This document shows positions 44,630 through 53,870 of a DNA stretch of 64,000 nt, one piece after another (the first letter of the stretch is position 1; every line of letters begins with the position of its first letter). The stretch is from Planctobacterium sp965279005 (GTDB lineage: Bacteria; Pseudomonadota; Gammaproteobacteria; Enterobacterales; Alteromonadaceae). The stretch is taken from assembly GCA_965279005.1 (NCBI GenBank), contig CBDIHK010000022.1, positions 210,524 to 274,523 on the forward strand. Reading direction: 5' to 3'. Position numbers and translations under genes: made by a program. The notes beneath the pieces were generated by a model. That model had not been told where the DNA came from and did not search any database. It worked only from the letters and a program-made list of their open reading frames with translations.

Positions 44630-46231
44630 CTAACCTTCCTTATTAACGGCGTTGGCTAATTGGATTGCATGGATTACGGCTTGCGCTTTGCTGCGGGTTT
44701 CGTCCGCTTCTGATTGCGGCACCGAATCATAGACGACACCGGCGCCGGCTTGTACATGGGCTGTACCATCCTTAACGAAGGCCGAGCGGATTACGATGCA
44801 GGTATCCATGTCGCCATGGCCATTGATATAGCCGACGGCACCGCCATAGCTGCCACGGCGTGCCTGTTCAACTTCCCTGATAAGCTCCGCTGCCCTGACT
44901 TTTGGTGCCCCTACCAAGGTACCCATGTTCATGCAAGCCTGGTAAGCGTGTAGGCAGTCCAGGTCAGCGCGCAACTGGCCCACTACCCTGGAAACCAAGT
45001 GCATTACGTGGGAGTAGCGATCGACTTTAAGCAGGTCTCTCACATACCGGGTGCCGGGTTGTGCCACCCTGGCAATGTCGTTGCGCGCCAAATCTACCAG
45101 CATTAGGTGTTCGGCTTTTTCTTTGTTGTCCTCGCGCAGGGTCAATTCGATACGGCTGTCTAAGTCCGGATCGATATTGCCGTTGGGGCGTTTGCCGCGG
45201 GGGCGGGTGCCGGCAATGGGGTATACCTCTACCTGGTTGTTATGGCTTTGGTACTTCAACGCTGATTCTGGCGATGCGCCAAAAATAACAAAATCCTCAT
45301 CTTGGATGTAGAACATGTAGGGGCTTGGGTTATGTAGCTTCAGCTGTTGGTATGCTGCATAGGGATCGGCACAGTCCAGGGAAAACGTCCTGGAAGGCAC
45401 CACCTGGAAAATATCACCTGCTAATATCTTGTGTTTTAGCTGCTCCACTTCCTGGCAAAAATCTCCATCGCTTTTATTGACGCTTACGGCGGTATTATTG
45501 GCAGTTGCTGCTTTTGCTGGCGCTGAGGCTGTTCCTTGCTGGGTAGACGCTGCTATTTGCTGGCCGAGTGATTCAACTTTTTGGCTAATATCAAAATAAC
45601 TCTGGGCAACATCTGGACCGCTAAACACACTGCCTACGAGCTGGCAGAATTGTTTCTGGTGGTCAACTAGCACAAGTAGATCAGCCACATACAAGACATA
45701 ATCTGGACAGGTATTGTCGCCTTCGCCTACCTCTGGCAATTGTTCGTAGGTAGCCAGCAGGTCATAGGCAAAAGTACCGCCAATAAAAATAGCATGGGGA
45801 TGGTCGCTAAGCGCTTGCAGTTTGCTTTGCAGGCAGCGCAACACGTCAAATACGCTAGTGGATTTCAGCCTGGCGTCTTCGTCCAGCAGGTCATCGCTGC
45901 GTTTAAATTGAAACTGGACAGTTCCCTCACCCGTTGCGTTGGCATGGCTTTGCAACTCGGTGTGTAAAAAGCTAATTAGTGGTAGGCCATTTTTGCTTAA
46001 TGCTGTGGCGGTGACGGTGTCGCCATTGCACACCAGCTTTAACGCTGATGACGCCAAAATTAAGCTGTTTACGCTGTTTTTGCTTTCAATCTCGGCCGAT
46101 TCAAGCAAAAGGGTATGGCTTTGGCCTGCACAGAGCTGTTGGTATAAGGTGAGGGGATCAGCAATGTAATGGCAATCTTGGATGATATTGCCCACTTGTC
46201 CTGGCTGCTGGCTTAATTTTGCTAAACTCAT
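44630..46231 (-). CDS. trpE: anthranilate synthase component I
   Basis: This enzyme of about 533 residues converts chorismate to anthranilate. LLLESAEIESK (feedback tryptophan site), GAVGYINGHGDMDTCI, and the C-terminal AGAGVVYDS are present. I use ATG 46231 (MSLAKLSQQ); a GTG at 46240 would add three residues. An Ala/Thr-rich segment near 240 (TAASTQQGTASAPAKAATA-like) is longer than in E. coli. Expression is controlled by the trpL attenuator upstream. Confidence 0.97.
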   Translation of the reverse strand: MSLAKLSQQPGQVGNIIQDCHYIADPLTLYQQLCAGQSHTLLLESAEIESKNSVNSLILASSALKLVCNGDTVTATALSKNGLPLISFLHTELQSHANATGEGTVQFQFKRSDDLLDEDARLKSTSVFDVLRCLQSKLQALSDHPHAIFIGGTFAYDLLATYEQLPEVGEGDNTCPDYVLYVADLLVLVDHQKQFCQLVGSVFSGPDVAQSYFDISQKVESLGQQIAASTQQGTASAPAKAATANNTAVSVNKSDGDFCQEVEQLKHKILAGDIFQVVPSRTFSLDCADPYAAYQQLKLHNPSPYMFYIQDEDFVIFGASPESALKYQSHNNQVEVYPIAGTRPRGKRPNGNIDPDLDSRIELTLREDNKEKAEHLMLVDLARNDIARVAQPGTRYVRDLLKVDRYSHVMHLVSRVVGQLRADLDCLHAYQACMNMGTLVGAPKVRAAELIREVEQARRGSYGGAVGYINGHGDMDTCIVIRSAFVKDGTAHVQAGAGVVYDSVPQSEADETRSKAQAVIHAIQLANAVNKEG

Positions 46232-46272
46232 GTTCCGCACTCTTGAGATATTTTTTTAATCCGGTTTAAACG

Positions 46273-46296
46273 AAAAAACCCGCCTAGTGGCGGGTT
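46273..46296 (-). promoter_or_regulatory. trp operon attenuator (intrinsic terminator)
   Basis: On the minus strand AACCCGCC-ACTA-GGCGGGTT is followed by a U run, 42 bp before trpE. Its 5' arm can instead pair with GGTGGGTT inside the leader (46333-46326), immediately after the Trp codons, giving an antiterminator of eight pairs with one wobble. This is the classical switch: ribosome stalling at Trp codons allows antitermination. Confidence 0.9.
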
Positions 46297-46321
46297 TCTT
46301 ACAGATGACCAATACAATAGG

Positions 46322-46435
46322 TCACAACCCACCACGTTGAGGGATGTGCCACCACCAAACCAATGCATCATTCGCCAAACCGGCTGATGCCGATAGCGAC
46401 GCTTTACATATTTCGGTTTGTTGGAATAAATTCAT
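46322..46435 (-). CDS. trpL: trp operon leader peptide
   Basis: This 37-codon minus-strand frame (MNLFQQTEICKAS at its start) contains three consecutive tryptophan codons (VWWWH) and ends GGL-stop, just upstream of the attenuator. The Trp codons lie at positions 27-29, about nine codons before the stop. The peptide serves only as a sensor of charged tRNA-Trp. It is too short for most gene finders. Confidence 0.9.
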   Translation of the reverse strand: MNLFQQTEICKASLSASAGLANDALVWWWHIPQRGGL

Positions 46436-46649
46436 TTGCTAAAACTTTTTGTTTTTCACTTATAGCATCATAGCGATGTTTCTTTGACTGTGATGTTTGT
46501 TCTTCACTGCGGCAGTGCTTGTTGCTTATAACCTTTTTGGCAATCAGTTAGGTTTAAAAGCGTTTCTCAGTTATACTGCCGCTGCCTCTATAGAAGAAAA
46601 CAAATTCAACCTTAAGTCAACCAATTATTTTCAAAGCCTGCGAACTCCT

Positions 46650-47486
46650 ATGAAAATCGACCTGCACAGCCATACCTACTATTCCGACGGCCAACTAAGT
46701 CCCGAGGAACTTGTGCTGCGGGCACATACCATGCAGGTTGACGCACTGGCCATCACGGATCACGATACAACCAATGCCATCCCGGAAGCTTTGCATGCCC
46801 AAAGCCTGCAATCGCGGAAGCTATTGATCATACCTGGAATTGAGTTTTCCACCGCTTGGCATGGCTTTGATATCCACATCCTTGGTTTGAACCTGAATTT
46901 AAGCTCACCTGGGTTACAGCAGGGCATAGCAGCTCAAACCCAGGCACGTGCGGAAAGGGCCGAGGCAATAAATAACAAGCTGGAAAAAGCTGGATGCACT
47001 GGCGTGCTGGCACAAGCACAGGTATTTGCCCGCAAAGGCCAGGTGACACGGGCACATTTTGCCAGGGCCTTACAACATCTGGGTTATGTAGAGTCTGCCG
47101 ATGCCGCCTTTAAGAAATACCTGGGTAAAGACAAACGCGCCCATGTAAAACCCAAATGGGCAAGCATGGGACAGGCTATTGAGTGGATCCACGCTGGTGG
47201 TGGCAAGGCCGTGGTCGCCCATCCCGGCCATTATAAATTGTCGGCAAAATGGCTGCGTAGGTTATTGGTAGAGTTTAAGGCTGAAGGTGGTGATGGTATG
47301 GAGGTTTGCCACCCGCGCATCTCGCCTGATATGAAACGCCAGTTGGCAATTTATGCACGGGAATATGATTTGCAAGCCTCGGCCGGTTCTGATTTTCACT
47401 TTCCCAACCGCTGGACAGAACTGGGGCGTCACCTCACAATCCCTGAAGACCTTTGTCCAGTCTGGCATGATTGGAATCTTTTTTAA
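46650..47486 (+). CDS. rnm: RNase AM / PHP-domain phosphoesterase (YciV)
   Basis: This 278-residue PHP metalloesterase has metal-binding H6 and H8 and D13 in MKIDLHSHTYYSDG, ITDHDT, and IPGIEFST, with the later VVAHPGHYK and SAGSDFHFPN motifs. E. coli YciV (TrpH, RNase AM) is a 5'-3' exonuclease that trims rRNA 5' ends and hydrolyses 3',5'-nucleotide bisphosphates; it is divergent from trp there too. ATG 46650 is chosen, as the open frame upstream contains trp leader DNA. Confidence 0.92.
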   Translation: MKIDLHSHTYYSDGQLSPEELVLRAHTMQVDALAITDHDTTNAIPEALHAQSLQSRKLLIIPGIEFSTAWHGFDIHILGLNLNLSSPGLQQGIAAQTQARAERAEAINNKLEKAGCTGVLAQAQVFARKGQVTRAHFARALQHLGYVESADAAFKKYLGKDKRAHVKPKWASMGQAIEWIHAGGGKAVVAHPGHYKLSAKWLRRLLVEFKAEGGDGMEVCHPRISPDMKRQLAIYAREYDLQASAGSDFHFPNRWTELGRHLTIPEDLCPVWHDWNLF

Positions 47487-47524
47487 TTCACAGCAGAGAT
47501 AAATAATAACGCTATACTGAACTT

Positions 47525-48148
47525 ATGAGTCAATTTTTCTACATTCACCCAGACAACCCGCAAGTGCGCTTGATCCGGCAAGCCTGTGAAATCATCCAGC
47601 GCGGTGAGGTCATAGTGTACCCGACGGATTCGGGCTATTCGCTGGGTTGCAGTTTGGACAATAAAGCGGCTTTAGAGCAGATTTGCCGGATCCGCAACAT
47701 TGATAAAAACCACAATTTCACCCTGATGTGCCAGGACATGTCAGAGCTTTCCAGCTATGCCCGTGTCGATAATACCGCATTCCGGTTGATTAAAAACAAC
47801 ACGCCAGGGCCTTTTACTTTTATCCTCAAAGCCACCAAGGATGTGCCCAAGCGGGTACAAAACCCCAAGAAAAAAACCATTGGTATTAGGGTGCCGGACA
47901 ACGCCATTGCCCTTGCGCTGTTGCAAGAACTAGGTGAGCCCATTATGTCTACCACCCTGATTTTGCCCGGCAAGGACATGGCAGAATACGATCCCGATGA
48001 AATCCGGGATCGCCTGGAAAAGCAGGTAGGCCTGATCATCCACGGCGGTTACCTGGGCGAGCAACCCACGTCAGTGATTGATATGTCGGAAGATGACTAC
48101 CACGTGCTGCGCGAAGGCAGTGGTGATGTTTCTTTGTTAGGTTTTTAG
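47525..48148 (+). CDS. yciO: YciO, Sua5/YrdC family protein
   Basis: This 207-residue protein has a YrdC/Sua5 fold (YPTDSGYSLGCSLDNKAALEQI, NNTPGPFTFILKAT, IGIRVPDNAIALALLQELGEPIMSTT). YrdC/Sua5 make threonylcarbamoyl-AMP for tRNA t6A; YciO is the stand-alone paralog with lower or unclear activity. It follows rnm in the same order as in E. coli. Confidence 0.92.
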   Translation: MSQFFYIHPDNPQVRLIRQACEIIQRGEVIVYPTDSGYSLGCSLDNKAALEQICRIRNIDKNHNFTLMCQDMSELSSYARVDNTAFRLIKNNTPGPFTFILKATKDVPKRVQNPKKKTIGIRVPDNAIALALLQELGEPIMSTTLILPGKDMAEYDPDEIRDRLEKQVGLIIHGGYLGEQPTSVIDMSEDDYHVLREGSGDVSLLGF

Positions 48149-48151
48149 TGC

Positions 48152-48991
48152 TTGGCACAGGCTGATCCCTTGGCAACGGAAAATAACAAGCCAGCATCAG
48201 AAATGGTGCAGCAGGCGTTGCCGCTGGCCTTTATTAACGGCGAAGCCGTTATGGAAAAGCCGGAAGACCTGTATATCCCACCGGATGCCCTTGAGGTGAT
48301 CCTGGAAGCCTTTGAAGGCCCCTTGGACTTATTGTTGTACCTTATCCGCAAACAAAAGTTTGATGTGGTAAACCTGCCTATTTTACAAATTACCCAGCAA
48401 TATATGGAATACGTTGAGGTGATGAAGGACATCAAGCTGGAGCTGGCGGCCGAATATTTGGTGATGGCAGCTATATTGGCGGAGATAAAGTCCCGGTTAC
48501 TGCTGCCTAAAATCATCAATGAAGATGACGAAGAAGAAGATCCTCGGGCTGAATTGGTGCGCCGCCTCAAGGAATACGAAGTGATCAAAGTCGCGGCTGA
48601 ACAGCTGGATCTATTACCGAGGCAGGAGCGTGACTTCCACATTGCCCATGCGGCATTGGATCAGGACTGTAAACCTATCCGGGTATTGCCCGATGTCACC
48701 CTGCAGGAGCTAGTGATGGCATTCCAGGATGCCCTAAAACGCGAAGCGGCATTTGAGCACCACCAAATTGAGCGTGAGTCCCTGTCTACCCGTGAGCGAA
48801 TGAGCCAAATATTGGCGATGGTGGGCGAGCAAAACTATACCGGTTTTGCAGAGTTTTTTAGCAAGGCTGAAGGCAAAGCCGGGGTGGTGGTGACCTTTTT
48901 GGCGATATTGGAGCTGGTCAAAGAAAAGCTGTTGCTGGTGCAGCAGCACGAGCCGTATGGCGCGATCCATGTTAAACTCAGCGAAGGTTAG
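48152..48991 (+). CDS. scpA: segregation and condensation protein A
   Basis: This 279-residue kleisin joins SMC and ScpB in the chromosome condensin. FEGPLDLLLYLIRKQKFDV (N-terminal SMC-neck binding helix), YLVMAAILAEIKSRLLLP and the C-terminal winged helix (VTFLAILELVKEKLLLVQQ) are typical. The start is probably TTG 48152, three bases after yciO; an ATG at 48203 would shorten it by 17 residues. Confidence 0.93.
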   Translation: MAQADPLATENNKPASEMVQQALPLAFINGEAVMEKPEDLYIPPDALEVILEAFEGPLDLLLYLIRKQKFDVVNLPILQITQQYMEYVEVMKDIKLELAAEYLVMAAILAEIKSRLLLPKIINEDDEEEDPRAELVRRLKEYEVIKVAAEQLDLLPRQERDFHIAHAALDQDCKPIRVLPDVTLQELVMAFQDALKREAAFEHHQIERESLSTRERMSQILAMVGEQNYTGFAEFFSKAEGKAGVVVTFLAILELVKEKLLLVQQHEPYGAIHVKLSEG

Positions 48992-49011
48992 TAGGTTTTA
49001 GTCCGGGATAA

Positions 49012-49590
49012 ATGGCCAAGGTCAACAGAACACAATTACAGGCTATTGTTGAAGCAGCGCTTTTTGTCGCTGATTCACCGTTAACGCCAGAAAAGCTGCA
49101 AGACACGGTATTGTTGGAATTCGATTTAAGCCGCCGCCAAGTCCTGAACCTGATCCAAGATATATCCAAGCACTACCAGGGCCGAGGTATCCAATTGGTG
49201 GAAGTGGCGGGGGGCTACCGTTTCCAGTCCGATGCTAGCCTAAATGAATGGGTAGGGCGTTTGTGGCAGGAACAAGCCCCCAAGTATTCAAGGGCACTGC
49301 TGGAAACCTTGAGTTTAATTGCCTACCGGCAGCCAATCACCCGGGGTGAAATCGAACAGGTGCGCGGCGTTAGCGTCAGCTCCCACATCATTAAAAGCCT
49401 AACCGAACGGGATTGGATCAAGGCCGTTGGCCACAAAGAAGTGCCGGGGCGACCAGCCTTGTATGCCACTACCAAGCAGTTCCTCAATTATTTTGGCTTA
49501 AAATCATTGCAGGATCTGCCGTCGGTTGCCTTGTTCGAACAGCAAAACCAGGGTAACGCCAGCCACGTATTAAAAGAACAGGAATTATGA
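49012..49590 (+). CDS. scpB: segregation and condensation protein B
   Basis: This 192-residue winged-helix protein (EAALFVADSPLTPEKL, ALLETLSLIAYRQPITRGEIEQVRGVSV, PGRPALYATTKQFLNYFGL) dimerises on ScpA. It overlaps rluB by four bases (ATGA), so scpA-scpB-rluB form one operon. Confidence 0.95.
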   Translation: MAKVNRTQLQAIVEAALFVADSPLTPEKLQDTVLLEFDLSRRQVLNLIQDISKHYQGRGIQLVEVAGGYRFQSDASLNEWVGRLWQEQAPKYSRALLETLSLIAYRQPITRGEIEQVRGVSVSSHIIKSLTERDWIKAVGHKEVPGRPALYATTKQFLNYFGLKSLQDLPSVALFEQQNQGNASHVLKEQEL

Positions 49591-50444
49591 GCGAGAAGTT
49601 ACAAAAAGTATTGGCCGCATCCGGCTTGGGTTCACGTCGCGAGATGGAACGTTGGATAGAAGCGGGCAGGGTATCGGTAAATGGCAGTATTGCCCATTTG
49701 GGCGCGCGGGTTGAACTGAGCGATGAAATTAGGGTTGACGGTAACCCGGTTAAGCGCCAGCAACAAGACGCGGTTTGCCGGGTTCTGATGTACAATAAAC
49801 CCGAAGGTGAAGTCTGTTCCAGGAATGACCCCGAAGGCAGGGTCACTGTCTTCGACCGTCTGCCGCGGATCCAAAACGGCCGCTGGATCGCCATTGGCCG
49901 CCTGGATATCAATACCAGTGGCTTGTTGCTATTTACCAACGATGGCGAACTCGCCAACCGCTTGATGCATCCTAGGCATGTGGTGGAGCGCGAGTATGCT
50001 GTGCGAATTTTTGGTGAGGTTAGCGACCAAACCATCCTAAAACTCAAACAGGGCGTCATGCTGGAAGATGGCGAAGCCAAGTTCCTGGAGGTTAAGCGGC
50101 ACAAGCGGGACAGCGATTCCATGAACCAATGGTTCAACGTCATCCTGGCCGAAGGCCGCAACCGCGAAGTCAGGCGTATTTGGGAATCGCAGGAGATGAC
50201 GGTCAGCCGCTTGATGCGGGTGCGCTATGGCAGCGTCGAGCTTAAAAAGCGCTTACCGGCAGGTGCCTGGGTCGAGCTGGAATTGGACGAAGTCAACCAG
50301 TTGCGCAGCCAAGTTAAAATGCCGCCAGAGACCGATAGCAAGGTAAACAAGCGCCAAGGTAAACTGGATCACGTGCGCCTATCCAGGATGCGCCGTTCAA
50401 TCCATAAGCATAACCAAAAGAAAAAGGATACAAAGCCTCGCTAG
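49587..50444 (+). CDS. rluB: 23S rRNA pseudouridine synthase (RluB)
   Basis: This 285-residue enzyme has an N-terminal S4 RNA-binding domain (KVLAASGLGSRREMERWIEAGRVSV) and a RsuA/RluB/E/F catalytic domain (GRLDINTSGLLLFTNDGEL, catalytic aspartate in GRLD; EGRNREVRRIWE). By motif and scpAB context it is RluB, which modifies U2605 of 23S rRNA in E. coli. The C-terminus is basic and disordered. Confidence 0.92.
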   Translation: MSEKLQKVLAASGLGSRREMERWIEAGRVSVNGSIAHLGARVELSDEIRVDGNPVKRQQQDAVCRVLMYNKPEGEVCSRNDPEGRVTVFDRLPRIQNGRWIAIGRLDINTSGLLLFTNDGELANRLMHPRHVVEREYAVRIFGEVSDQTILKLKQGVMLEDGEAKFLEVKRHKRDSDSMNQWFNVILAEGRNREVRRIWESQEMTVSRLMRVRYGSVELKKRLPAGAWVELELDEVNQLRSQVKMPPETDSKVNKRQGKLDHVRLSRMRRSIHKHNQKKKDTKPR

Positions 50445-50549
50445 TGTGTTTTGTACGAAGTCTATTTTTTGCGTTGAATATTTTTTGTATATTTTGGGCT
50501 TAAATAGTAAACTGCTGGGCAGTTAACTAACCGATAAAAGGACTTATTG

Positions 50550-51614
50550 ATGAAATTACCTATTTCTTCTGCCTGTTTGTTCACAGCCAGCTTGGTGCTC
50601 TGCGCTCCTTTGCTAGCTCAAGATACTAGTTCAACAGACACCACCCAGTTGGAAGTCACTCTAGCTGCCGAGCCAATAAACAGGGTGCCTCCCAAGTACC
50701 CGCTAAATGCAGCGAAAAGAGGCCAAGAGGGTTGGGTTCAAGTGAGTTTTGTTGTTGATGAAGAGGGCAAGGTTCAGGATCCTTTTGTACATGATTCATC
50801 CGGCAATAAATACTTTGAAAAAGCGGCGCTGAGGGCTATTGAAGAGTGGGAATATGCGCCTGCCACAGTCAATGGTGAGCCGGTGCAACAGTGCCACTCG
50901 CGGGTGCAACTGGATTTTACCCTTGCTGGTGTTGAAAGGGGGGTAACCCGCAGGTTTAGGAATACTTATCAAAAAGCCATGTCGGCGATAAAGGCGGGTG
51001 ACTTGGAACAAGCGCAGGAGCTGACTGCTGAATTGCAAGAAGATACCTTTTTCAACCACATGCAAAATAGCTATTTATGGATGCTACAAGCCAATGTAGC
51101 CGAAGCGAAAAGTGACGCTGCTGCATTGCAACAAGCCTTAAACCGGATCAAGTCCAATGGCAGGGGCTATCTGCCGGATGATGCTTATCTGGCTATGATG
51201 CAAAAATTATTTGTGGCGCAATTGACAAAGAACCAGTTGTCACTGGCGCTAGAAACCTACCAGGAAGTTGTTGACACGGATACAAATTCGGAAGTTGCTA
51301 AGAGGCTGGCACCGTATAAGCAAAAAATTGAAAGCGCGATTGCCAATTCAGACCCTTTAGTAATACAAGGTAGTGGCAAAGATAAAGGGACTTGGTCACA
51401 TAAACTGGTGCGCAACCAGTTTGAAGTGGTGGCAGAAGCACCTGTGGATAAGGTGGAAATTCGTTGTGACAATAAACGTTCCAGCTATAACCAAGTATCA
51501 GCCAATACCTTTATTATCCCCGAGCAATGGGGCCAGTGTATGGTCTATATCGACGCAGACACCGGTTCTGAGTTTACTTTGGTGGAATTACCCACTGCTA
51601 AAAAGGGCGCTTAA
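50550..51614 (+). CDS. exported TonB-domain (energy transducer) protein, paralog 1
   Basis: This 354-residue protein has a signal peptide (about 1-24) and a TonB C-terminal-type domain near residues 35-130 (RVPPKYPLNAAKRGQEGWVQVSFVVDEEGKVQDPFV, ALRAIEEWEYAPATVNGEP), but no N-terminal membrane anchor or ExbB/ExbD neighbours. The remaining 200 residues are helical then beta-rich (IRCDNKRSSYNQVSANTFIIP). It may not transduce energy. ATG 50550 follows AAAGGA. A near-identical gene follows. Confidence 0.85.
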   Translation: MKLPISSACLFTASLVLCAPLLAQDTSSTDTTQLEVTLAAEPINRVPPKYPLNAAKRGQEGWVQVSFVVDEEGKVQDPFVHDSSGNKYFEKAALRAIEEWEYAPATVNGEPVQQCHSRVQLDFTLAGVERGVTRRFRNTYQKAMSAIKAGDLEQAQELTAELQEDTFFNHMQNSYLWMLQANVAEAKSDAAALQQALNRIKSNGRGYLPDDAYLAMMQKLFVAQLTKNQLSLALETYQEVVDTDTNSEVAKRLAPYKQKIESAIANSDPLVIQGSGKDKGTWSHKLVRNQFEVVAEAPVDKVEIRCDNKRSSYNQVSANTFIIPEQWGQCMVYIDADTGSEFTLVELPTAKKGA

Positions 51615-51713
51615 GCAACACAGTAATCTGCAGGAAGCGCAATGCTTCCTGTAATCTTCAAAATTTAAGTAGTAGACTGTTGCTTGGTTATATACCGATA
51701 AAAGGAATTATTG

Positions 51714-52781
51714 ATGAAACGACATATTACTCTTGGCTGTTTATTAGCCGCTAGCCTAGGTCTTGCTTCAACATTTGCACTCGCTGAAGATACCAATAAA
51801 GTAGATACCACACCACTAGCAGTCACGTTGGCGGCTGAGCCCATTAAACGGACTCAGCCAATATACCCAAGAACAGCAGCCATGCGGAGGCAGGAGGGTT
51901 GGGTTCGGTTGAGTTATGTTATTGATGAGCAGGGCAAAGTGCTAGATCCCATAGTGCATGACTCTTCCGGCAACAAAGCCTTTGAAAAAGCGGCACTTAA
52001 GGCTATTAAGAACTGGGAGTATGCCCCCGCCACGGTTGATGGTGAACCCGTGCAGCAATGCTATTCGCGGATTCAAATGGATTTTAAGATGAAAGATACA
52101 GAGCCGACAGTTACCCGTAGGTTTAGGAATACCTATCAAAAAGTCATGTCGGCAATCAATGAAGGGGATCTGGTGCAAGCCTCCGAGCTGACCGCAAAGC
52201 TGGAACAAGATGCCTTTTTTAACCACACTGAAAACAACTTTTTTTGGATGCTGCAAGTTCACCTTGCCGAAGCCACAAATGATAGTTCTATGCTTTTACA
52301 AGCGCTGAACCGGATAAAGTTCAGTGGTAGGGGCTATCTTTCAGATGATGCCTACCTATCGATGTTACAAAAGTTGTTTGTCGAGCAGCTGAAAGCCAAT
52401 AAGTTGGCACTAGCGTTGGAAACTTACAACGAAGTAATTGACACAGATTCAAACTCTGAAGTTGCCAAGAAGTTGACCCCTTACAAAGACAAAATAGAAG
52501 CTGTGATTGCCAATGCAGACCCCTTGGTAATTGCCGGGGTTGGCAAAGGAGAGGGTTTCTGGTCACATAAACTCGCCCGCAGCCAATTTGAGCTAGTGGC
52601 AAAAGCGCCAGTCGATAAGGTTGAAATACGTTGTGACAATAAACGTTCCAGCTACAACCAGGTTTCAGCCAATACCTTTATTATCCCCAATCAATGGGGC
52701 CAGTGTATGGTCTATATCGACGCGGACGCCGGTTCTGAGTTTACTTTGGTGGAATTACCAGTAGCTGCCTCGGACGTATAA
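51714..52781 (+). CDS. exported TonB-domain (energy transducer) protein, paralog 2
   Basis: This 355-residue tandem paralog of the preceding gene has the same architecture: signal peptide, TonB-like domain (RTQPIYPRTAAMRRQEGWVRLSYVIDEQGK), helical middle (FRNTYQKVMSAINEGDL) and the conserved end (IRCDNKRSSYNQVSANTFIIPNQWGQCMVYIDAD). The ribosome-site region is also duplicated (ATACCGATAAAAGGA before both starts). An inverted repeat without U-run follows at 52797-52822. Confidence 0.85.
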   Translation: MKRHITLGCLLAASLGLASTFALAEDTNKVDTTPLAVTLAAEPIKRTQPIYPRTAAMRRQEGWVRLSYVIDEQGKVLDPIVHDSSGNKAFEKAALKAIKNWEYAPATVDGEPVQQCYSRIQMDFKMKDTEPTVTRRFRNTYQKVMSAINEGDLVQASELTAKLEQDAFFNHTENNFFWMLQVHLAEATNDSSMLLQALNRIKFSGRGYLSDDAYLSMLQKLFVEQLKANKLALALETYNEVIDTDSNSEVAKKLTPYKDKIEAVIANADPLVIAGVGKGEGFWSHKLARSQFELVAKAPVDKVEIRCDNKRSSYNQVSANTFIIPNQWGQCMVYIDADAGSEFTLVELPVAASDV

Positions 52782-52796
52782 CAAAGCTTACAAGTC

Positions 52797-52822
52797 GGCG
52801 AGAAATGGGCTCATTTCTCGCC
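52797..52822. repeat. long perfect inverted repeat downstream of the TonB paralogs
   Basis: An 11-bp perfect stem GGCGAGAAATG / CATTTCTCGCC with a 4-nt loop GGCT. No T-run follows on either strand, so it is more likely an mRNA-end structure than a standard intrinsic terminator. Confidence 0.75.
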
Positions 52823-52985
52823 CCTCGATGAAGCCAGACATAGCCAACCTAGTAGGATCCTCAGATAAACTCAGTTATGATCTAGTCAATTGGTCTATAT
52901 CGGCCTGTTTGCAATAAAAATATCCAATTAGCTGGTCTACACTTAGCTAGCTGTAACAGATGCTAAACCTCCAATTAATTACTAC

Positions 52986-53852
52986 ATGATCCAACGTATT
53001 TTTGTTTTCCGCATTGTCCTAGTTTTTTGTCTTTTATTCGCTGCTTCGGGATGCGCGTCGTTAGTGTCTAACGCTGCACAAAATTTCTCCGCCCAATTGC
53101 AGCAGACCATTAGTGAGCATGACGATCCGGAAATGGTGAAGCAGGCGATACCTGCCTACATGTTATTGACCGAAAGCTTTTTGGTTAACGATCCTGACAA
53201 TGTGGCGCTGTTGACTGCCTCTGCCGATTTGTATACTGCCTATTCTTCGGTGTTTGTGGAGGATTTACCCCGCCAGCAGCGCCTTGCCGACAGGGCATTG
53301 GGTTATGCCAGTACCGCGGTGTGCCAACACCATAAAAAGTATTGCCAGATCCGGGTGCAGCGTTTTAATGAAGTGGAAACTATCCTGGCCGGTGCAAGTG
53401 CCGAAGATGTACCTGTCCTGTTTACCCTGGGTGCTGCCTGGGGAAACTGGATCCGTTTTAACAGCGGTGATTTTAATGCCATTGCCGATATCCCTAAAAT
53501 AACGGCATTAATGCAGACTGTGGTGCGTTTGGATGAAAACTACCAGAAAGGCGGGGCACACCTGTATTTGGGAGTGCTGGCTACCTTACTCCCGCCTGCG
53601 GTTGGCGGCAAGCCTGAGGTGGGCAAAGCGCATTTTGAACAAGCCTTAGCTTTGTCTGGTGGCGACAACCTGATGGTTAAGGTGACTTATGCGCAGCAAT
53701 ATGCACGCATGATGTTTGACCAGGAATTACACGACCGTTTATTGAATGAAGTGTTGGCGCAGGACGCGAAAGCACCGGGATTCACCTTGAGCAATTGGTT
53801 GGCGAAACAACAAGCGCAACAGTTGCTCATAAGCGGCGAAGACTATTTTTAA
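52986..53852 (+). CDS. TRAP transporter TatT component
   Basis: This 288-residue lipoprotein (AASGC, cysteine 23) is made of TPR-like helices with the TatT features AIPAYMLLTESFLVNDPDNVALLTASADLYTAYS, LGAAWGNWIRFNSGDF and GGAHLYLGVLATLLPPAVGG. TatT lipoproteins form oligomers that bind TRAP solute receptors. The gene precedes dctPQM with an 18-bp gap, so the four form one TRAP operon. Confidence 0.9.
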   Translation: MIQRIFVFRIVLVFCLLFAASGCASLVSNAAQNFSAQLQQTISEHDDPEMVKQAIPAYMLLTESFLVNDPDNVALLTASADLYTAYSSVFVEDLPRQQRLADRALGYASTAVCQHHKKYCQIRVQRFNEVETILAGASAEDVPVLFTLGAAWGNWIRFNSGDFNAIADIPKITALMQTVVRLDENYQKGGAHLYLGVLATLLPPAVGGKPEVGKAHFEQALALSGGDNLMVKVTYAQQYARMMFDQELHDRLLNEVLAQDAKAPGFTLSNWLAKQQAQQLLISGEDYF

Positions 53853-53870
53853 TACTTGATGAGGAATTTG

